Assembly (NCBI GenBank): GCA_015680685.1
Contig: MNCI01000851.1
Coordinates: 375,619-439,618 of the forward strand
Reading direction: 5' to 3'
Length of the DNA stretch: 64,000 nt
Source: Gnetum montanum
Lineage: Eukaryota > Streptophyta > Gnetopsida > Gnetales > Gnetaceae
In this document: one piece after another, positions 47,401 to 59,945 of the stretch
Position numbering within the stretch: position 1 is the stretch's first letter
How the letters are laid out: every line of letters starts with the position of its first letter
Notes under the pieces: model-generated
Seen by the model: only the letters and a program-made list of their open reading frames with translations
What the model was told of the DNA's origin: nothing
Database searches by the model: none
Translations under genes and position numbers: made by a program

Positions 47401-47806
47401 ACAATCTTAAGTATTATCATATGAATAGTTAGCCATATCATAAGATTCTGTGGTCTTATCAAAGTACATCAACAAATGATTTTTGCAAGATCATAGCAAA
47501 CATTGAACATCAACTCAAAAGAACAAAGTAATTAAGAAAGAATGGAGAATTAAAAGGCAGGAATAGAAGAATTAGGAAAACTCTTACTAACAAATTCATG
47601 AGAGGAAGCAAAGCCTTGGATATTAAAAAAGTTTAATTGAGAAGAGAATCCTTAAAAGAGGAAATTATTTCTCTAACTTTCTAAGTACCTTTAATTTTTT
47701 ACAAAACAGTAGGTAAGTAGAAGTAAGTTTTTTTTTTGTAAGTATCTATTATGACTATAGTACTTGGTAGCTTTTTTCAAACCCCATCATGTTGAGCCTC
47801 TCTTAG

Positions 47807-47955
47807 AAAGATGTCTACCTAAAGACGTCTTTGCAAAGATATCTACTCATGAATTAAGATGTCTATTTGATTTTTATTATAGCATAGCAAAGATGTCTAT
47901 TGGTGATTTTACAACACAGAAAAGATGTCTAGTATGCATGAAAGATGTCTTCTTT
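47807..47955. repeat. AGAYRTCT palindrome array (seven units)
   Basis: AAAGATGTCT, AAAGACGTCT, AAAGATATCT and close variants occur at about 47807, 47821, 47836, 47857, 47890, 47921 and 47941. The central octamer is self-complementary when it reads AGACGTCT or AGATATCT. The array lies between gag and the downstream ORF. Confidence 0.75.
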
Positions 47956-48028
47956 TTTATTCAAAGCCTTTGTTCACTATTGCTATTAAAGTTAAAACCT
48001 TCATTCTTTTTTCTTACTCTTTCATAAA

Positions 48029-49135
48029 GATGACTAGGGCTCCATCATCAGCAGCTATTTTTTCCAAAATGATCCATAAGAATGTTGGGACATCAAGGAT
48101 GCCACCAAAGAAGAAATCTAGAGGAAGTTCTAGTAGTGTGCTGCCCATTTATATGTTCCAATTCCATAGTACAAGCACACAACATAGGACTACCATTAGA
48201 TCTGGGGCATACACTCTAGTAGCACATGCTAAGTTTGTTTAACAAGGAAATAATTCTTGGGCACCCCTACCTCATCAACTTGTTGATATGTCAAAAGGAT
48301 ATGCCTATTCCAGATATGCCTTTGTTCAAAGACAAGAGGAGCCTTAATGAATATGTTGAGAAGGGAAGTCTTTCAAATGTAGTTGAAGCATGACCAAGCA
48401 CTAGATCGTAGAAGATGAAGAATGAGGCATCATCTTAAAGAATCTTTTCCCAAATGAGTAGATCAAAATCCAATAGTGCCCAAATCAGTTCTTCACTAAT
48501 GAAGCTTCTTTAACCTTTTGCAAAAGCTATCAAGAAGCTTAGAAGAAACCTCACTTACTTACAGGAGAGTTTAGATGTAGTTGGCATTCCTCCTCCTTTT
48601 GATGGGTAGGAGTTTGTGGAGGTTACTACTCTTTTGGATAGTGAGGAGGATGTTCCTATCCCATTGAGGCAATCTACAGTAGTGAGCCCTTCATGTGCTC
48701 ATAACTCATAGATGGAGTTTGATTTAGTGCCTGAGGTATCACAAGCTAGTGTCCAAGGGGAGCATCATATCCCCATGAAATGACCTAAGCATCATGATCC
48801 TACACATCCCATACATTCAGTTCATCCATCAGCTAATGCTCCTAGTTCTTTTGAGTAATGGACTATGGAGAGTATATTTGGGACCACGTCCTAATGGGTA
48901 CCAGCTTAGCAGCCTCCAGTTCAACTAGATCATCTAGCTTCATCTTAATTGTAAATGAAGCTTTGTCCCTAGTGAGCTTCCATCCCAATAGTTGAGTCCT
49001 CTGATGAGGATGAGCAACAATCAAGTCGACAGTGCACCAATAATGATGATGAGGAGGAAGAGACTTATCATTGATCTCGAGCAATGGGGGGATCTAATTC
49101 TAAGGATGCAACTAAGGTTAGTGATTAGGAACCTT
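48029..49135 (+). pseudogene. Post-gag ORF remnant beginning with a basic segment
   Basis: ATG at 48029 opens MTRAPSSAAIFSKMIHKNVG followed by a basic PPKKKSRGSSSS stretch, and the frame holds to 48240. Beyond that, readable pieces such as NNSWAPLPHQLVDMSKGYAY and a Ser/Pro-rich tail are separated by stops. The position, just upstream of the polypurine tract and 3' LTR, is that of the env-like ORF of Sireviruses. I cannot show a membrane segment, so function is unassigned. Confidence 0.4.
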
Positions 49136-49170
49136 AGGTGATCTTTTTCTCTCTCCTTTTTGTTAATATC

Positions 49171-50690
49171 CAAAAAGGGAGGATAAGTTGTTAATTCTCA
49201 CATATGTAATTTTTGTACTTTATACATATGTGATTGATGTGATACTTCCATTTGTATAGACAGTTGGTTATTTTTGACAATTCCAGATTTATGTGGATAG
49301 TTGGTTGTATGAATAGTTGCAAATGAGTTATAGTTTAATGATGTTTCCTTTGTTCTCTCAATGTGGTGTACTTTTGATCTTTACTTTTACATCATTTATT
49401 TATTTTCCATGTTCTACCAAACTACCTTAAACCTCAATGCTTTATCATAGTCCCTGGCTACCATAGGGATTTATATGTCTTCATGTTTTTATTGGTTTTT
49501 ATCTCACCTAATTTCTTACCTTTTTGACATAACCAAAAATGGAAAGCTTGTTGACTTTTTGTATGTCAAAAATTTAAGGAAAATGGAGAACAAAGGATGT
49601 TTGCGTGATGTTGTATTTACAAGACAAGATTATGGACAATGACTAAGAAAATTAGAAGCAAGGGCAAAGGACTCAAGGACTCACAAGCAAAGTTGACATC
49701 ATCAAGATCTCAAAGAAGAATGTGAAAATTCAAAAGCAAAGACAAGGAACAAAGATTTCAAAGTGTAAAGGAATCTCAAGAAAGACATCTCCAAGAAATA
49801 GTAGACGTTTAGGCTGAAGTGAAGGAAAATCAGTAAAGATATCTCCAAGAAATAGTAGACGTCTTGGCCAAATTGAAGGTTGCTCAAACAAAGATGTATT
49901 TGAAAAATAGTACATGTCTTTCTAATGAGAAAGGCATCTTCATGGAGATGTTTCATAAGAAGACATCTTTCTAGAATGAAGGTTTGATGTACAAAGACAT
50001 CTCAGCCTCAAAGAAGAGGTCTCCAATGACCGTTAGATAGCCATTACATGAATTTTAAGGTGATTTTGGAAACATGCTAGCTATAAGAAGACTTCTTTCC
50101 ATTGCAAAATGAGAATGTATTATGTACTATTAAGCATAATTATCAAGTAATCATTGTAATCATCATTCTCTTATTATTATTACTATCTTTCATCTATTGT
50201 AATTAGTCAAAGTAGGCTATACCTTAAAGAAGAAGGACCAGCAAACTTATTTGGATTCATCCTTGTAATTGTTATTTGGTACCCTACAGGTTGATGTGCT
50301 TCTTGAGGGAAGGCATCTTACTTGATCTTGTTGGGATCCTTCGAGATTGAGTATTGGTGTAGCACCACAACATTGCGAAGTAGAGCTCAAGTTAAAATGG
50401 TTGTGGGATCCTGAAACCCACATTCTAAGCTTATTAAACCTTGCGAGGTTGAAAGGATTTATTGTATTGAATCACTCTAGAGTAAAGCTTAGAGTTTGTA
50501 CAAGGTGTGGTATCCTTTAAATCACATTTTGAGACCAACCAAGTCTAGAGGTGTTCTAGTGAACTACCATCCAAGTGTGGACTACCCAAGTTGGGGAACC
50601 ATGTTAATTTTGGTATGTGTTGTGTTTCAAAGAATTTGTAATTTGGGGAACTTATTCACTCCCCTCCTTCTAAGTTCAATGATCCTCAAT
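49171..50690 (+). repeat. Polypurine tract and Sirevirus-like 3' LTR
   Basis: CAAAAAGGGAGG at 49171-49182 is a polypurine tract of the type found in Sireviruses, and the LTR starts TGTTAATTCTCA at 49189. The LTR contains a second AGAYRTCT array (about 49780-50010), and it ends near a GAACTTATTCACTCCCCTCC phrase (about 50650), which is characteristic of the LTR 3' end in this group. The exact end and a 5' partner were not found. Confidence 0.6.
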
Positions 50691-50804
50691 GTGCTAAGTG
50701 CTTAGATAATTAAATCATGCAAGGTCATTTTAGAAACATAACAAACAATCATTAGAAAATATAATAATATTTTACTCAAGGCACACTACCAAATAAACTA
50801 AAAA

Positions 50805-51160
50805 TGTCTTCTTCTTGTAGGGCTAATTTGCCACCTACTAATGACTCTACAAGACAACATGACATAATAAGAAGAATTGTAGATGAAGTGCCTTAGTAGC
50901 TCAAAGTTTCCTACACCCATTCGAATTCTTATTATCCAAACTTCATTTTCATCCTTCACCAAGATGAAAAACTTTGATGGGAGACTTTGAGGGAAACATT
51001 CTGTTGTTACCTAATCATGCTATTCCATTCATGTTCATGGAAGCATTAATGAAGCTTGGGCTTAAGCCAACAATTTCAAAGTACCAAGGGATAATCACTC
51101 TAGGGACTATCAACCAATAAAGGCTCAACTTAGAAATAAAGTTAAATTTCCTTCACCTAT
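50805..51160 (+). pseudogene. Athila gag N-terminal fragment
   Basis: ATG at 50805 (MSSSCRANLPPTNDSTRQHD) followed by YPNFIFILHQDEKL parallels the gag start at 38735 (FTFILHQDEQL). It is cut after about 115 codons by the LTR that follows. No LTR of its own is visible upstream. Confidence 0.7.
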
Positions 51161-51162
51161 GA

Positions 51163-52009
51163 TATTGTAACTAGGATATTGTATCTACAACGTCATATAT
51201 TCGATATCATAGCACAAGCTATGACATCATAGATTTGATATCGTGGGATGTGTGTACCCTATGAATACAACACTTATGTGCATAGATCTAGAGAAATTCG
51301 CAAATCATAGTAACATAACTCTTTCAATTTATCTTTGTAATCTGGTACTTAGAAGTGTGAATGCGCATAATGTAGTATGACTTAGTAAATGGAGTCTTTG
51401 TTAGAACATCTTGTACTTGGGCACACATGTGACCAATAATAAAAATTGAGCTATTTCATACTATTACAACATTCTCCTAATTTCTTTTTTTACTTAGCAT
51501 AAAGTTCCTAGTTAACATTTTACTATTCTATGCACTTTACTATTACTATTGTTATTAAACAGAATGAGTAAGATTGATCTCGAGTACTTAAGTATAATTT
51601 CTTGGTAACTTAGTAGTGCTATCTCTTGGTACACCCAATAGCAATACACTTGGTATCCTAGTAGTAGTTACACAAATCCCAAGGTGTGTATGAAAGATCA
51701 AGAATGGATGCTCATTGCCATAGGCTAGAATATATTCATTTACTTGTTTTACATAGAATTAGAAACTACTTTCAATCTCATCATGTTTGCTAGGAATAAG
51801 AATGGCCCAACAACATAAGCTATCATATACCTTATGGTAAGGTAAATTATATAAATAGACTTCACTAGCTTCACATGGGAAGAGAATAGTCTCAAACTTA
51901 AACCAATTATTAGCATAATTACATTGCCTCATCCATGAAGTATGATTTGGTTATGCATGAATACCTGTGACTTGTATGGTTGGGTGTTGGATTGCTACAT
52001 CACTCATCA
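51163..52009 (+). repeat. Athila-like LTR
   Basis: It ends CACTCATCA directly before a primer-binding site. It carries GATATTG, GATATC and GATATCG units in its first 90 bases, and shares with the LTRs at 1534 and 9877 the phrases AGAATGAGTAAGAT, AAGTATAATTTCTTGGTA and TTGTATGGTTGGGTG. Confidence 0.75.
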
Positions 52010-52030
52010 TTGGCATCATTTCTAAGGACA
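52010..52030 (+). other. Primer-binding site (tRNA-Asp type, degenerate)
   Basis: TTGGCATCATTTCTAAGGAC follows the LTR and matches the tRNA-Asp complement with more changes than the copy at 38592. Confidence 0.55.
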
Positions 52031-52153
52031 AGTCAATGTAAGCTGAGTAATTAATTTCATAAAGTTTGTTAATTAAGAACCCAAAGTTAAATTCCATAAT
52101 TTTCTAATAACTCTAAAAGTAAGCACACCTAACCAAATGGTTTAAACCAAAAC

Positions 52154-53215
52154 ATGGCTTCAAATAAGGATACATCATCACTTGTCAAGGAGACAAAAAG
52201 AGGCAATGAAAAAATTAGTGACAAAGAAAAATGAAGTATGCTAATGCCAGCAAGGATCTCATATGCTTATCATAATCCTTATTATGTTGATTTTACTTGC
52301 ATCTTTAACTAAGACAAGAAACTAAGGTGGAGAGATCTTCAAGGTAAAATTGTTCTACCTTCAGAGCACTCATCACCCATTATGCTTCAAACAACTCTAA
52401 TGGGCATGAATCTAAGTAAGGCACTTGACAAGTATCATGTGACCAAACACATGACATGATCTTATCATCCCACTGAGGAGTAAGTAAAGAGAGATGTTAC
52501 CATGAATGTTAAACATGTCCAAAATAAAGGAAAGAAATTCAACTCTCCTAGTATCTTAGAAGATCTTGATGATGATGCATTCATCATTGAGCAACTCCAC
52601 CAAAATCATGAAGTCCATTCACAAACATCTATCATCCAATTGGATGAACCTATTAAAGTTCAATTGCATTCCATTATAGTAGAGACCTAAGAGGGAGGTA
52701 ACTTACTTAAAGTATAAGCAGGAATCAAGGCCCAGAGTTTCTATTGGATCCTATAGAGAAGAATATCAAAGTCATCAAAGGAGGACAAGACAACACTATT
52801 CTCCTATTGCCTCATCCTCTTCTACACGTTTGTGAGTGGGCTTTGATAAGAGGAGGCCTTAAGGCACAAAGACCATGGTAGGAATGAGAGAAGGACTCAT
52901 GATTACCATGACTATCACCCAAGGCATTCATATGAGGAAGACGAAGATTATGAACAAAGAAGATGCAAGGATATAAGAGAAGATTGAGAATAACATGAGC
53001 ATTGAAGGGGGTATTACTACAATAGAGCCAATGACCTTGATTACGATGATGAATCCCTATTAGCTACTCAAAGCATGATCAACATTAGGAAAGCTTTTTA
53101 TATTTTGACCAGGCATGTTAGGGATAGTCATATCAAATGGCTAGATATGAATAACATGCCCAAATTTGAGGGTGGTTACGATGTTGATCCATAACACACT
53201 TCTAGGATAAGGAAA
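52154..53215 (+). pseudogene. Athila gag remnant, truncated
   Basis: ATG at 52154 opens MASNKDTSSLVKETKRGNEK. The line KKLRWRDLQGKIVLPSEHSS and the open frame 52502-52690 (EQLHQNHEVHSQTSIIQLDE) match the gag of the other Athila copies, notably 62440-62135 (EQLHQNHEGYSKTPVI). It continues to a segment PKFEGGYDVDP near 53165 and stops abruptly at about 53215. Confidence 0.7.
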
Positions 53216-53759
53216 ACCATAGAGTTTGTGGATGGGTGGATGTTGTGGACTCACTACTTATTTCATGAAAAAGAAACCATGTCCTAGTTATCAGTAACAA
53301 AATTCAAAGCTAGAATCTAGACACCAACGATCAAATAACTAGATAGCACATGCCCACATCAAACAAACCACATTGTACCCAATTGGCAATAAGGCATGTT
53401 TTTATTATTAAAAAACAATAAGAAAATCACATCCAAATAGAGGTAAATACACAACAAATTGTAAAATACTTAAGAAAAATAAAACATACTAATGATGTTA
53501 TAAAACAAGAATTTTTGAAAAAATAATAACATAAAAACAAAAAGGTGTAAGATAAAGAATGTGTAAAATAAAAAAGTTATAAGAATAACAAGGTATAAAA
53601 TAAAGACGTGTAAAGAAAAAAGATGAAAAACTGAGGAGCTACTTATATAGTTAGCATAGATGGCCATCTTCCACATGTCTAAGTTAAAAGAAGAAAATCT
53701 GAAAGATTGAGCATGGTTGTCCATCCAATGAGGCATTTGTTGCACTAGCTTACTTAGGC
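53216..53759. other. AT-rich spacer at an element junction
   Basis: No domain is recognised. The minus-strand frame 53745-53470 is rich in Phe and Leu and appears to be a chance frame of AT-rich sequence next to the integrase end of the minus-strand Athila copy. The 3' LTR of that copy is not visible here. Confidence 0.4.
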
Positions 53760-56700
53760 TAGTGGAAAGGTTTGACTTGTTATATGTTGGCTAGCTATTT
53801 CTTGTCTAAGCTCTCTTGTTTGTAGATCAGCATGGCCCCAAAAGGGAAAGTTTTGTAAATGATATAAGGTCCTTCCCACAACATTTGGAACTTAGTTTGT
53901 TAAGGTATGTGTATGGGGTTCCAATAGAGGACCTTATCTTCTAGTTGAGATTTGACTTTCCTAATTCTAAGGTCATGGCACATTTTTTTGAATACCTTAT
54001 AAAACTTGGTAGATGAAAGGGCCACCAATTGATTTTTGTCTAGCAAGTTGAGATTCATTAATCTTTCTTTTTGTGCTAGACTTAAGCCAAGGTCAAGATC
54101 ACAGGCTGTTGAAAGTTTGTGGAGCTCAAATTGAATAAGAAGTGTTATAATTTTCCATACACTAGCCCATAGGGAGAATAGCCTATAGGGAGTTTTCATG
54201 TTAAGCAGTAGGCCGAGAGGGCATCATTGAGTTTTTTGCTCTAGTCTTTCCTATATTTGCTGATAATTATCGTTAGGATCATTGTGATTTCCCTATTTAT
54301 AACCTTAGCTTAACCATTGACTTTGGGGTGGTAAGGTGTTGTTAGTTTATGTTCAACACCCAAGCATTGCATAAGCTTCCAAAAGGTAGTACCTATAAAG
54401 TGGATTCCATTGTCAAAAATTAATGTACATAGCACATCAAACTTGTTTACAACATTATGCTATATAAACCAAGTATCAGTAGAAGATGTATAATTAGTGA
54501 TAGCTATTATTTTTGCTCATTTCGTACAATATTCAATAGTAACTATGATGTACACCTTTCCATTTAACATGGGTGTGATGGGACCCATGAAATCAATGCC
54601 CTAGATGTCAAATGGTTTCAATGGTTGAATCCATCATTGAGGTCCCTCTATTCAAGCATTCATTCCATCATCTCATTGGCAGCATTCACAAGAGTAGACA
54701 AATTGGTAAGCATCCTTGAAAATTGCTAGCCAATAATATCCTACCATTAGGATTTTAATGGTTATGCATCTCCTAGCATAGTGGCCCCCACAAGGACCCT
54801 CATGAGCATTGTGCATCTTAGAGAATGCACAATTGATCAACATTAGGGACACACCAATAAATTAGACCACCAACACATACCTTGTAGACATGTTTATTGA
54901 TCTCCATGAAGTGTTTTACCTGGTGAAGAAACCATTATTTCTTTTGGTTTTCCAACCCTTGTGACATCTCTTGAGTGAGAAGATAAGTAAGAATGCCATC
55001 ATACCATTTAGGCTCAGTGGGCAATTGTTCAATTATAGCCCTAGAAAAGAGAAGTTCATCAAGAAATAGATTAGATAGTGGGCTTTCCTTCTCTTTATTA
55101 TTCCAATCAAAATAAGTTATCAATGACCACATTCTCAATTCCTTTTTGATCTACCATCATAAGATCAAATTCATGTAAGATCACCAACCATCGTATGACA
55201 TGGGGGCTTACTGTTGGCTTGTTCATGAGGAAGAAAAAGGCACGGTGACCCATGTGCATAAAAACCTTGTATCCAAGCACATAATGCATAAACATTTTTT
55301 GAGTAAACGCCACTGCCATTAATTCTTTTTCTGTGGTGATGTAATTCATCTATGCACCCACAATGCTTCAGCTTGCATAGTTCATGTAATATGGATGTTT
55401 CTTGTTGTCCAACTGTGTAAGCACAACTCCCAAAGTGTAATTTAATGCATCCATCATACCATAAAATGGTTTGGACCAATCAAGTGCCTATAGAATTGGA
55501 GTTTCTACAAGTTTCTCCTTTAGTTTTTGGAATTCTTTTTCACATTCTGTGGTCCAGACAAATGGAGCATCTTTCTTTGTTAGCTCAACCAATGATTTTG
55601 CAATCTTACAAAAATTCTCTATGAATTATTGATCGTAGCCAATGTGTCTAAGGAATGACTAGGCATCTTTTATAGTTTCTAGTTTACAGGCAATTCCTTA
55701 GATGACCCTTATTCTAGGTTGACCTCAATTCCTACTTGTGGCATTTGATGCTCCAATATAATGAATTATTGGACCATGAGATGGTTCTTTTGCCAATTAA
55801 GTTGTAGGTTTTATTCCACACATCTTTTTAGTACTTGACCAAGGTGGTCTAAGGCTTGCTCAAATATAGCAACATAAGTGGAGAAGTCATTCATAAAGAC
55901 TTCCACTCCACTACCAATTTGCAACAGAAAGATGCTTAAGCTCAGGCATTGGAATGTAGCAGGAGCATTGCAAAGATAAAAATGCATCTTGTGATATGCA
56001 AAGGTCCGCCAAGGACTCATGCATGTTTCTTGTCTCAGTCCTCTAGAGTAATCTAGATTTGGTTATAGCCACTATAACAATCCAAAAAACTATAATAGTA
56101 ATGCCTAGATATGGTGTCTAACACTTGATCAATGAATGACAATGAAAAATGGTCCTTAAATGTTACCATATTCAACAACCAAAAATCAATGTAGACCTAC
56201 CACTTTCCACCTTTTTTGGCATAATCATGAGTGGACTAACCACTCACTATCCATAATGGGATAGATAAACCCTACCTTGAGGAGTTGTTTGATTTCCAAC
56301 TTGACAATCTACCTCAATTTGGGATTCATTCACCTTCATGGCTACCTCTTTGGCTTCATGGTTGGGTCAATGTAGATACCATGCTAGCATATCCTAGGAT
56401 CAATCCCTATGAGTTTAGGATATGACCAAGTAATGGTTGTTGATCATTTTTCAACCACATTCAACAACATCTATTTCTATTCTAGAGAAAGATTTGAATT
56501 GATTATTACTAGCTTCTCATTTTTTAAGAATGCATATTCCATGCCGATAAATAGAACTTTTAATTCAAGGGGCTCTTGCTTGAAATTTTTGGAATTTCCA
56601 ACTCTCCCCAATAGTTATCATCATTTGCACTAATAAAGAGTTGGTAATGAACTTGCTCTAGTTCATCCATGCCTATGACATATGCACATGTCAAGTTCTG

Positions 56701-57330
56701 AGTAGGTTCCATGCAAAGTGTGCTACTTTCAGAATTAGCAATTAGCCACTAGGTACCCTCTTGTTTTATGGCTATTACATATAGACACATTTGAATGTCT
56801 ACTTCAGGTGCACACTACCTATATGTAGAAATGGATGCTCGTTTAATGGACTAGAGTTTCTACATGCAATTGCACCCTATATTGCGATACACAATGCATG
56901 GAACTCACTTCTTCTCAATCTTTTTGAAAGCATTTTCCTTAGATAACTCTAAGGAAAGATCTCTAATGTCCATTATTCCATAATGCTTAGCCATGCCCTT
57001 TCCATGATAATAGGGAAGTCCCCTTTACATTTCTCCACCTTGATTACTAGTAAACTAGTAGGATAAGATCACCCATAGATAGTGGTCACAATGTCTTCCA
57101 CTAATCCCAATGGAACAATAATGAACTAGTCTACCAATTTCAAGTAGATGTTGCTCTTATTAAGGGGTGATAGGTTCTAGACAATATACATCTCATAAGA
57201 AATCAAGTTCACACCCAAACCTAAATCAAGAAGAGCTTTAAATGGTTCATTCCCAGTAATCTATAAATAAATAAGAGGACTCCTAGGATTAGCTAATTTC
57301 TTGCAAAGGTTTCCAACCTAGATCTAATCA
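53760..57330 (-). pseudogene. Athila pol remnant (protease to integrase)
   Basis: Minus strand, in order: a protease region near 57240-57170 (DLGLGVNLIS), RT with FAYHKMHFYLCNAPATFQCL (56020-55811), RNase H with TTEKELMAVAFTQKM and MVDQKGIENVVIDNLF (55349-55107), a zinc-binding region and integrase core (about 54900-54300), and an integrase tail with ARKERLMNLN-like residues (54199-53900). The RT box reads VFMNDFSTY where Athila has VFMDDF, so one catalytic Asp is Asn. Frames are broken repeatedly. This is the most complete pol of the Athila family in the window. Confidence 0.85.
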
Positions 57331-59760
57331 AATACGAGATGAGTGAGCATACAAGTATAGATCCTAGGTTGCATTTGGATTGAAGGGGACTCAAAGGAAT
57401 TAGATGTAGAGGAAGATGGAGAAGCAATGTTGCCAACCACATGTGTATGTAAGAGCTTAGGTGGACTATTGGATCAAAAAAAAGGATCGTTTCCCTATTC
57501 TAGTGTTCGAACCACTCGATTGAGGAATTGGTTGTAGATTAATGACCCTAGTAGCATTATGTTGCTGTGGCTGGGTTGGAAATTCACCTTGCATAGATGG
57601 AGCATGTCGTAGTTGTGTTGAGGGTGGAGGAATAGATGCAAGAAAAAGAGAAGGATAAGGATAAAAAGTGGTATCCCTAAAATTTGGAGAATGAGTTCAA
57701 TAATATTTGAAAGGGTAGTAGTGATGTTAGAAAGTAGAAACGTGACTAGAAGAGTCATGTGGAGATAGGGGTTGTTGAACATAATACCCATATGAATCAG
57801 GTTATCAGTAAGGGTATTGCTACCTTGGTGATGGTAGTGCCCATGATTATGGTTGCTACCACTGTTGATACTACTCATATGGTTGTAGTGGAGTTTTACT
57901 TGGATAATACTACTATTGCTAATGGAACTACCTAGGATTGCCTTGAGTATAAGATAATTTTCTAGGTGTTTTTCTTCTTACTAGTCATGGATTTAGAGCA
58001 TACATCCTAGACTCTTGTAAGTGTAAAACAATGGGGTAACATCCTTTAAGATGTTTATATTGGTATATGTCACACCCACCATCATCATTTGATTCAGTCT
58101 TTGCAACTTCTTCTACTGCAGCAATCTTGCCCTTACCCCTTTGATTAGCAGGTTTAGCTTCTTTTTTCCTCTTGAAATCATGATTACTACCTTATTCTTT
58201 GGACTCTTTAGCAATTTTCAAGATAATTTGAAATTGGCTATCCATGGAGACCCATAGCTAATCTACCTTAGCCTAAATTTCAAAGGTTTATTTTTGAATC
58301 AATAAGGTCTTATGGCTCACCACCTTATTAAATGATGATTCCTCCTCATTGTCACAAAATTAAACCTTCCTCTTACAAATGGAAGGATCGTGGTTGTATT
58401 CTTTTGCACTTTCATGTTTCCTCAGCTCTCCTTCTTCTTTTTCTACCTACTCAATCAATCGTTGAATCTTATGGGATCTTAATTCTAACAATTTCCCTTG
58501 GGCACAGATGCCAAGAGTTCTCTTTGTTTTTTATCAGAGCCCATCTATGATGTGGAAAAGTTGTTTTAGTTAAGAATAACCATGGCTAGGATATCTGTGT
58601 AATAGAGAATAGTATCAACCCATGGCAGCATCCAAAGATTCATGTGTCCCTTGTTTCCATCTTTGGATTTTGCCTCTTCAAGTTGGACACTTGGGGGTAC
58701 ATCTAATATTTGTCATTGAATAGTTCCAGCATTGTACTTCACCATTTGATGGATTCCAGTTCTAAGGACTAGTACCAGCTTCCTACTTCTTTAATGAGTA
58801 TCCTAGGGAACAACTTAAACTTTTGTTAATCATTTTCAATATTTTGCAAGGCACAAACATCATGGAAAGCTTGAAGATGATTTTGTAAATTTTACTTATA
58901 TCCCCCTTCAAACCTAGGAATATTGTTCATGTCTAGCCTCTTGATCTGACTATCCTTAATGTGTGTTGTAGGAATTCTCACTACCTCTAAAATGTTTAGC
59001 ATGCTTTGGATAGCAAGAAAAGGCTCATCGAGGCCATAATTCTGGTGCCTATGATGCCCTCTACTAACCCTTCATTCATGGTGGTAGGTCTCTCTTGAAC
59101 ATCCATGCCTTAGGTCTTGAGTTGGCCAATGGTCCCTATGATCATCTTGGTCCCATTGGTTACCTCCATCATGATTGCACCCCCTACAATTGCATTCAGA
59201 GCTAGAAGAGGAAGGTCATGATCATGATCATGTTTCTTGTTTGCATCTTTGCCATGGTAATCCTCCTTGGATCCTCCTTTCTCGTTGGATCCATTTTTTT
59301 CCAAAACTTGAATTATGGATCATGGACTATAAGTTTTGATTTTGATCTCCTTCACTGAAGTCAAAGAGAGAAGCTTCATCACATGGAAAACCCTAGAGAA
59401 GGGTTCTCAACCATCTTTGTGGTACATGAGATATGGAAAATCATTAAACCATTTTTCCTTTGCAGATTCATAGTGCTAATCTAGTTGTCAATCCCTTATA
59501 TGTTGTGCCTCAGTGGGATGATAATCCCTGGCATCACTATCCTACACAACATACTTAGCATGAAGTCCCTAGAGACCCAATCGTATAAGAGTTTTTTGGA
59601 GCATCATAGGCATAGATCAATTAAGTGGCAACAAAATGTTGCCCTTCATGTCTTGTCATAGTAGCAGTTCATCATGGTGTAGGATGAAGGTGAAATTAGG
59701 TACATACTCATTAGGATGAGCATATATTACTCAGTATTTTTGGGGAACCTATTGATGTAT
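57331..59760 (-). pseudogene. Athila gag remnant
   Basis: Minus strand. Near 59690 the reading gives NFTFILHHDE, as in the plus-strand gag at 38735. The capsid part lies near 58950-58500. A charged segment has SHKTLLIQK (about 58310), followed by a CDIYQYKHLKGCYPI cysteine cluster near 58070 and a Tyr/Pro/Gln-rich tail (57880-57495). Each block has a counterpart at 38735-41400 in the same order. Many stops. Confidence 0.75.
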
Positions 59761-59945
59761 TCCGTTAGATTTAGGCAAAGAATCATTCCTGTGAGACGAA
59801 GACATCTTGTGTTAGAAAATAAAAAATGCAACGTGCTTCTTAACATTATTGTAGTTATTTTAATGTATGATATGACTCTAGGGTCATTCCAACAATCGTG
59901 AATAATTTTTACTAAGTCCTAAATAGCGCATGTAACAAACAAAAG

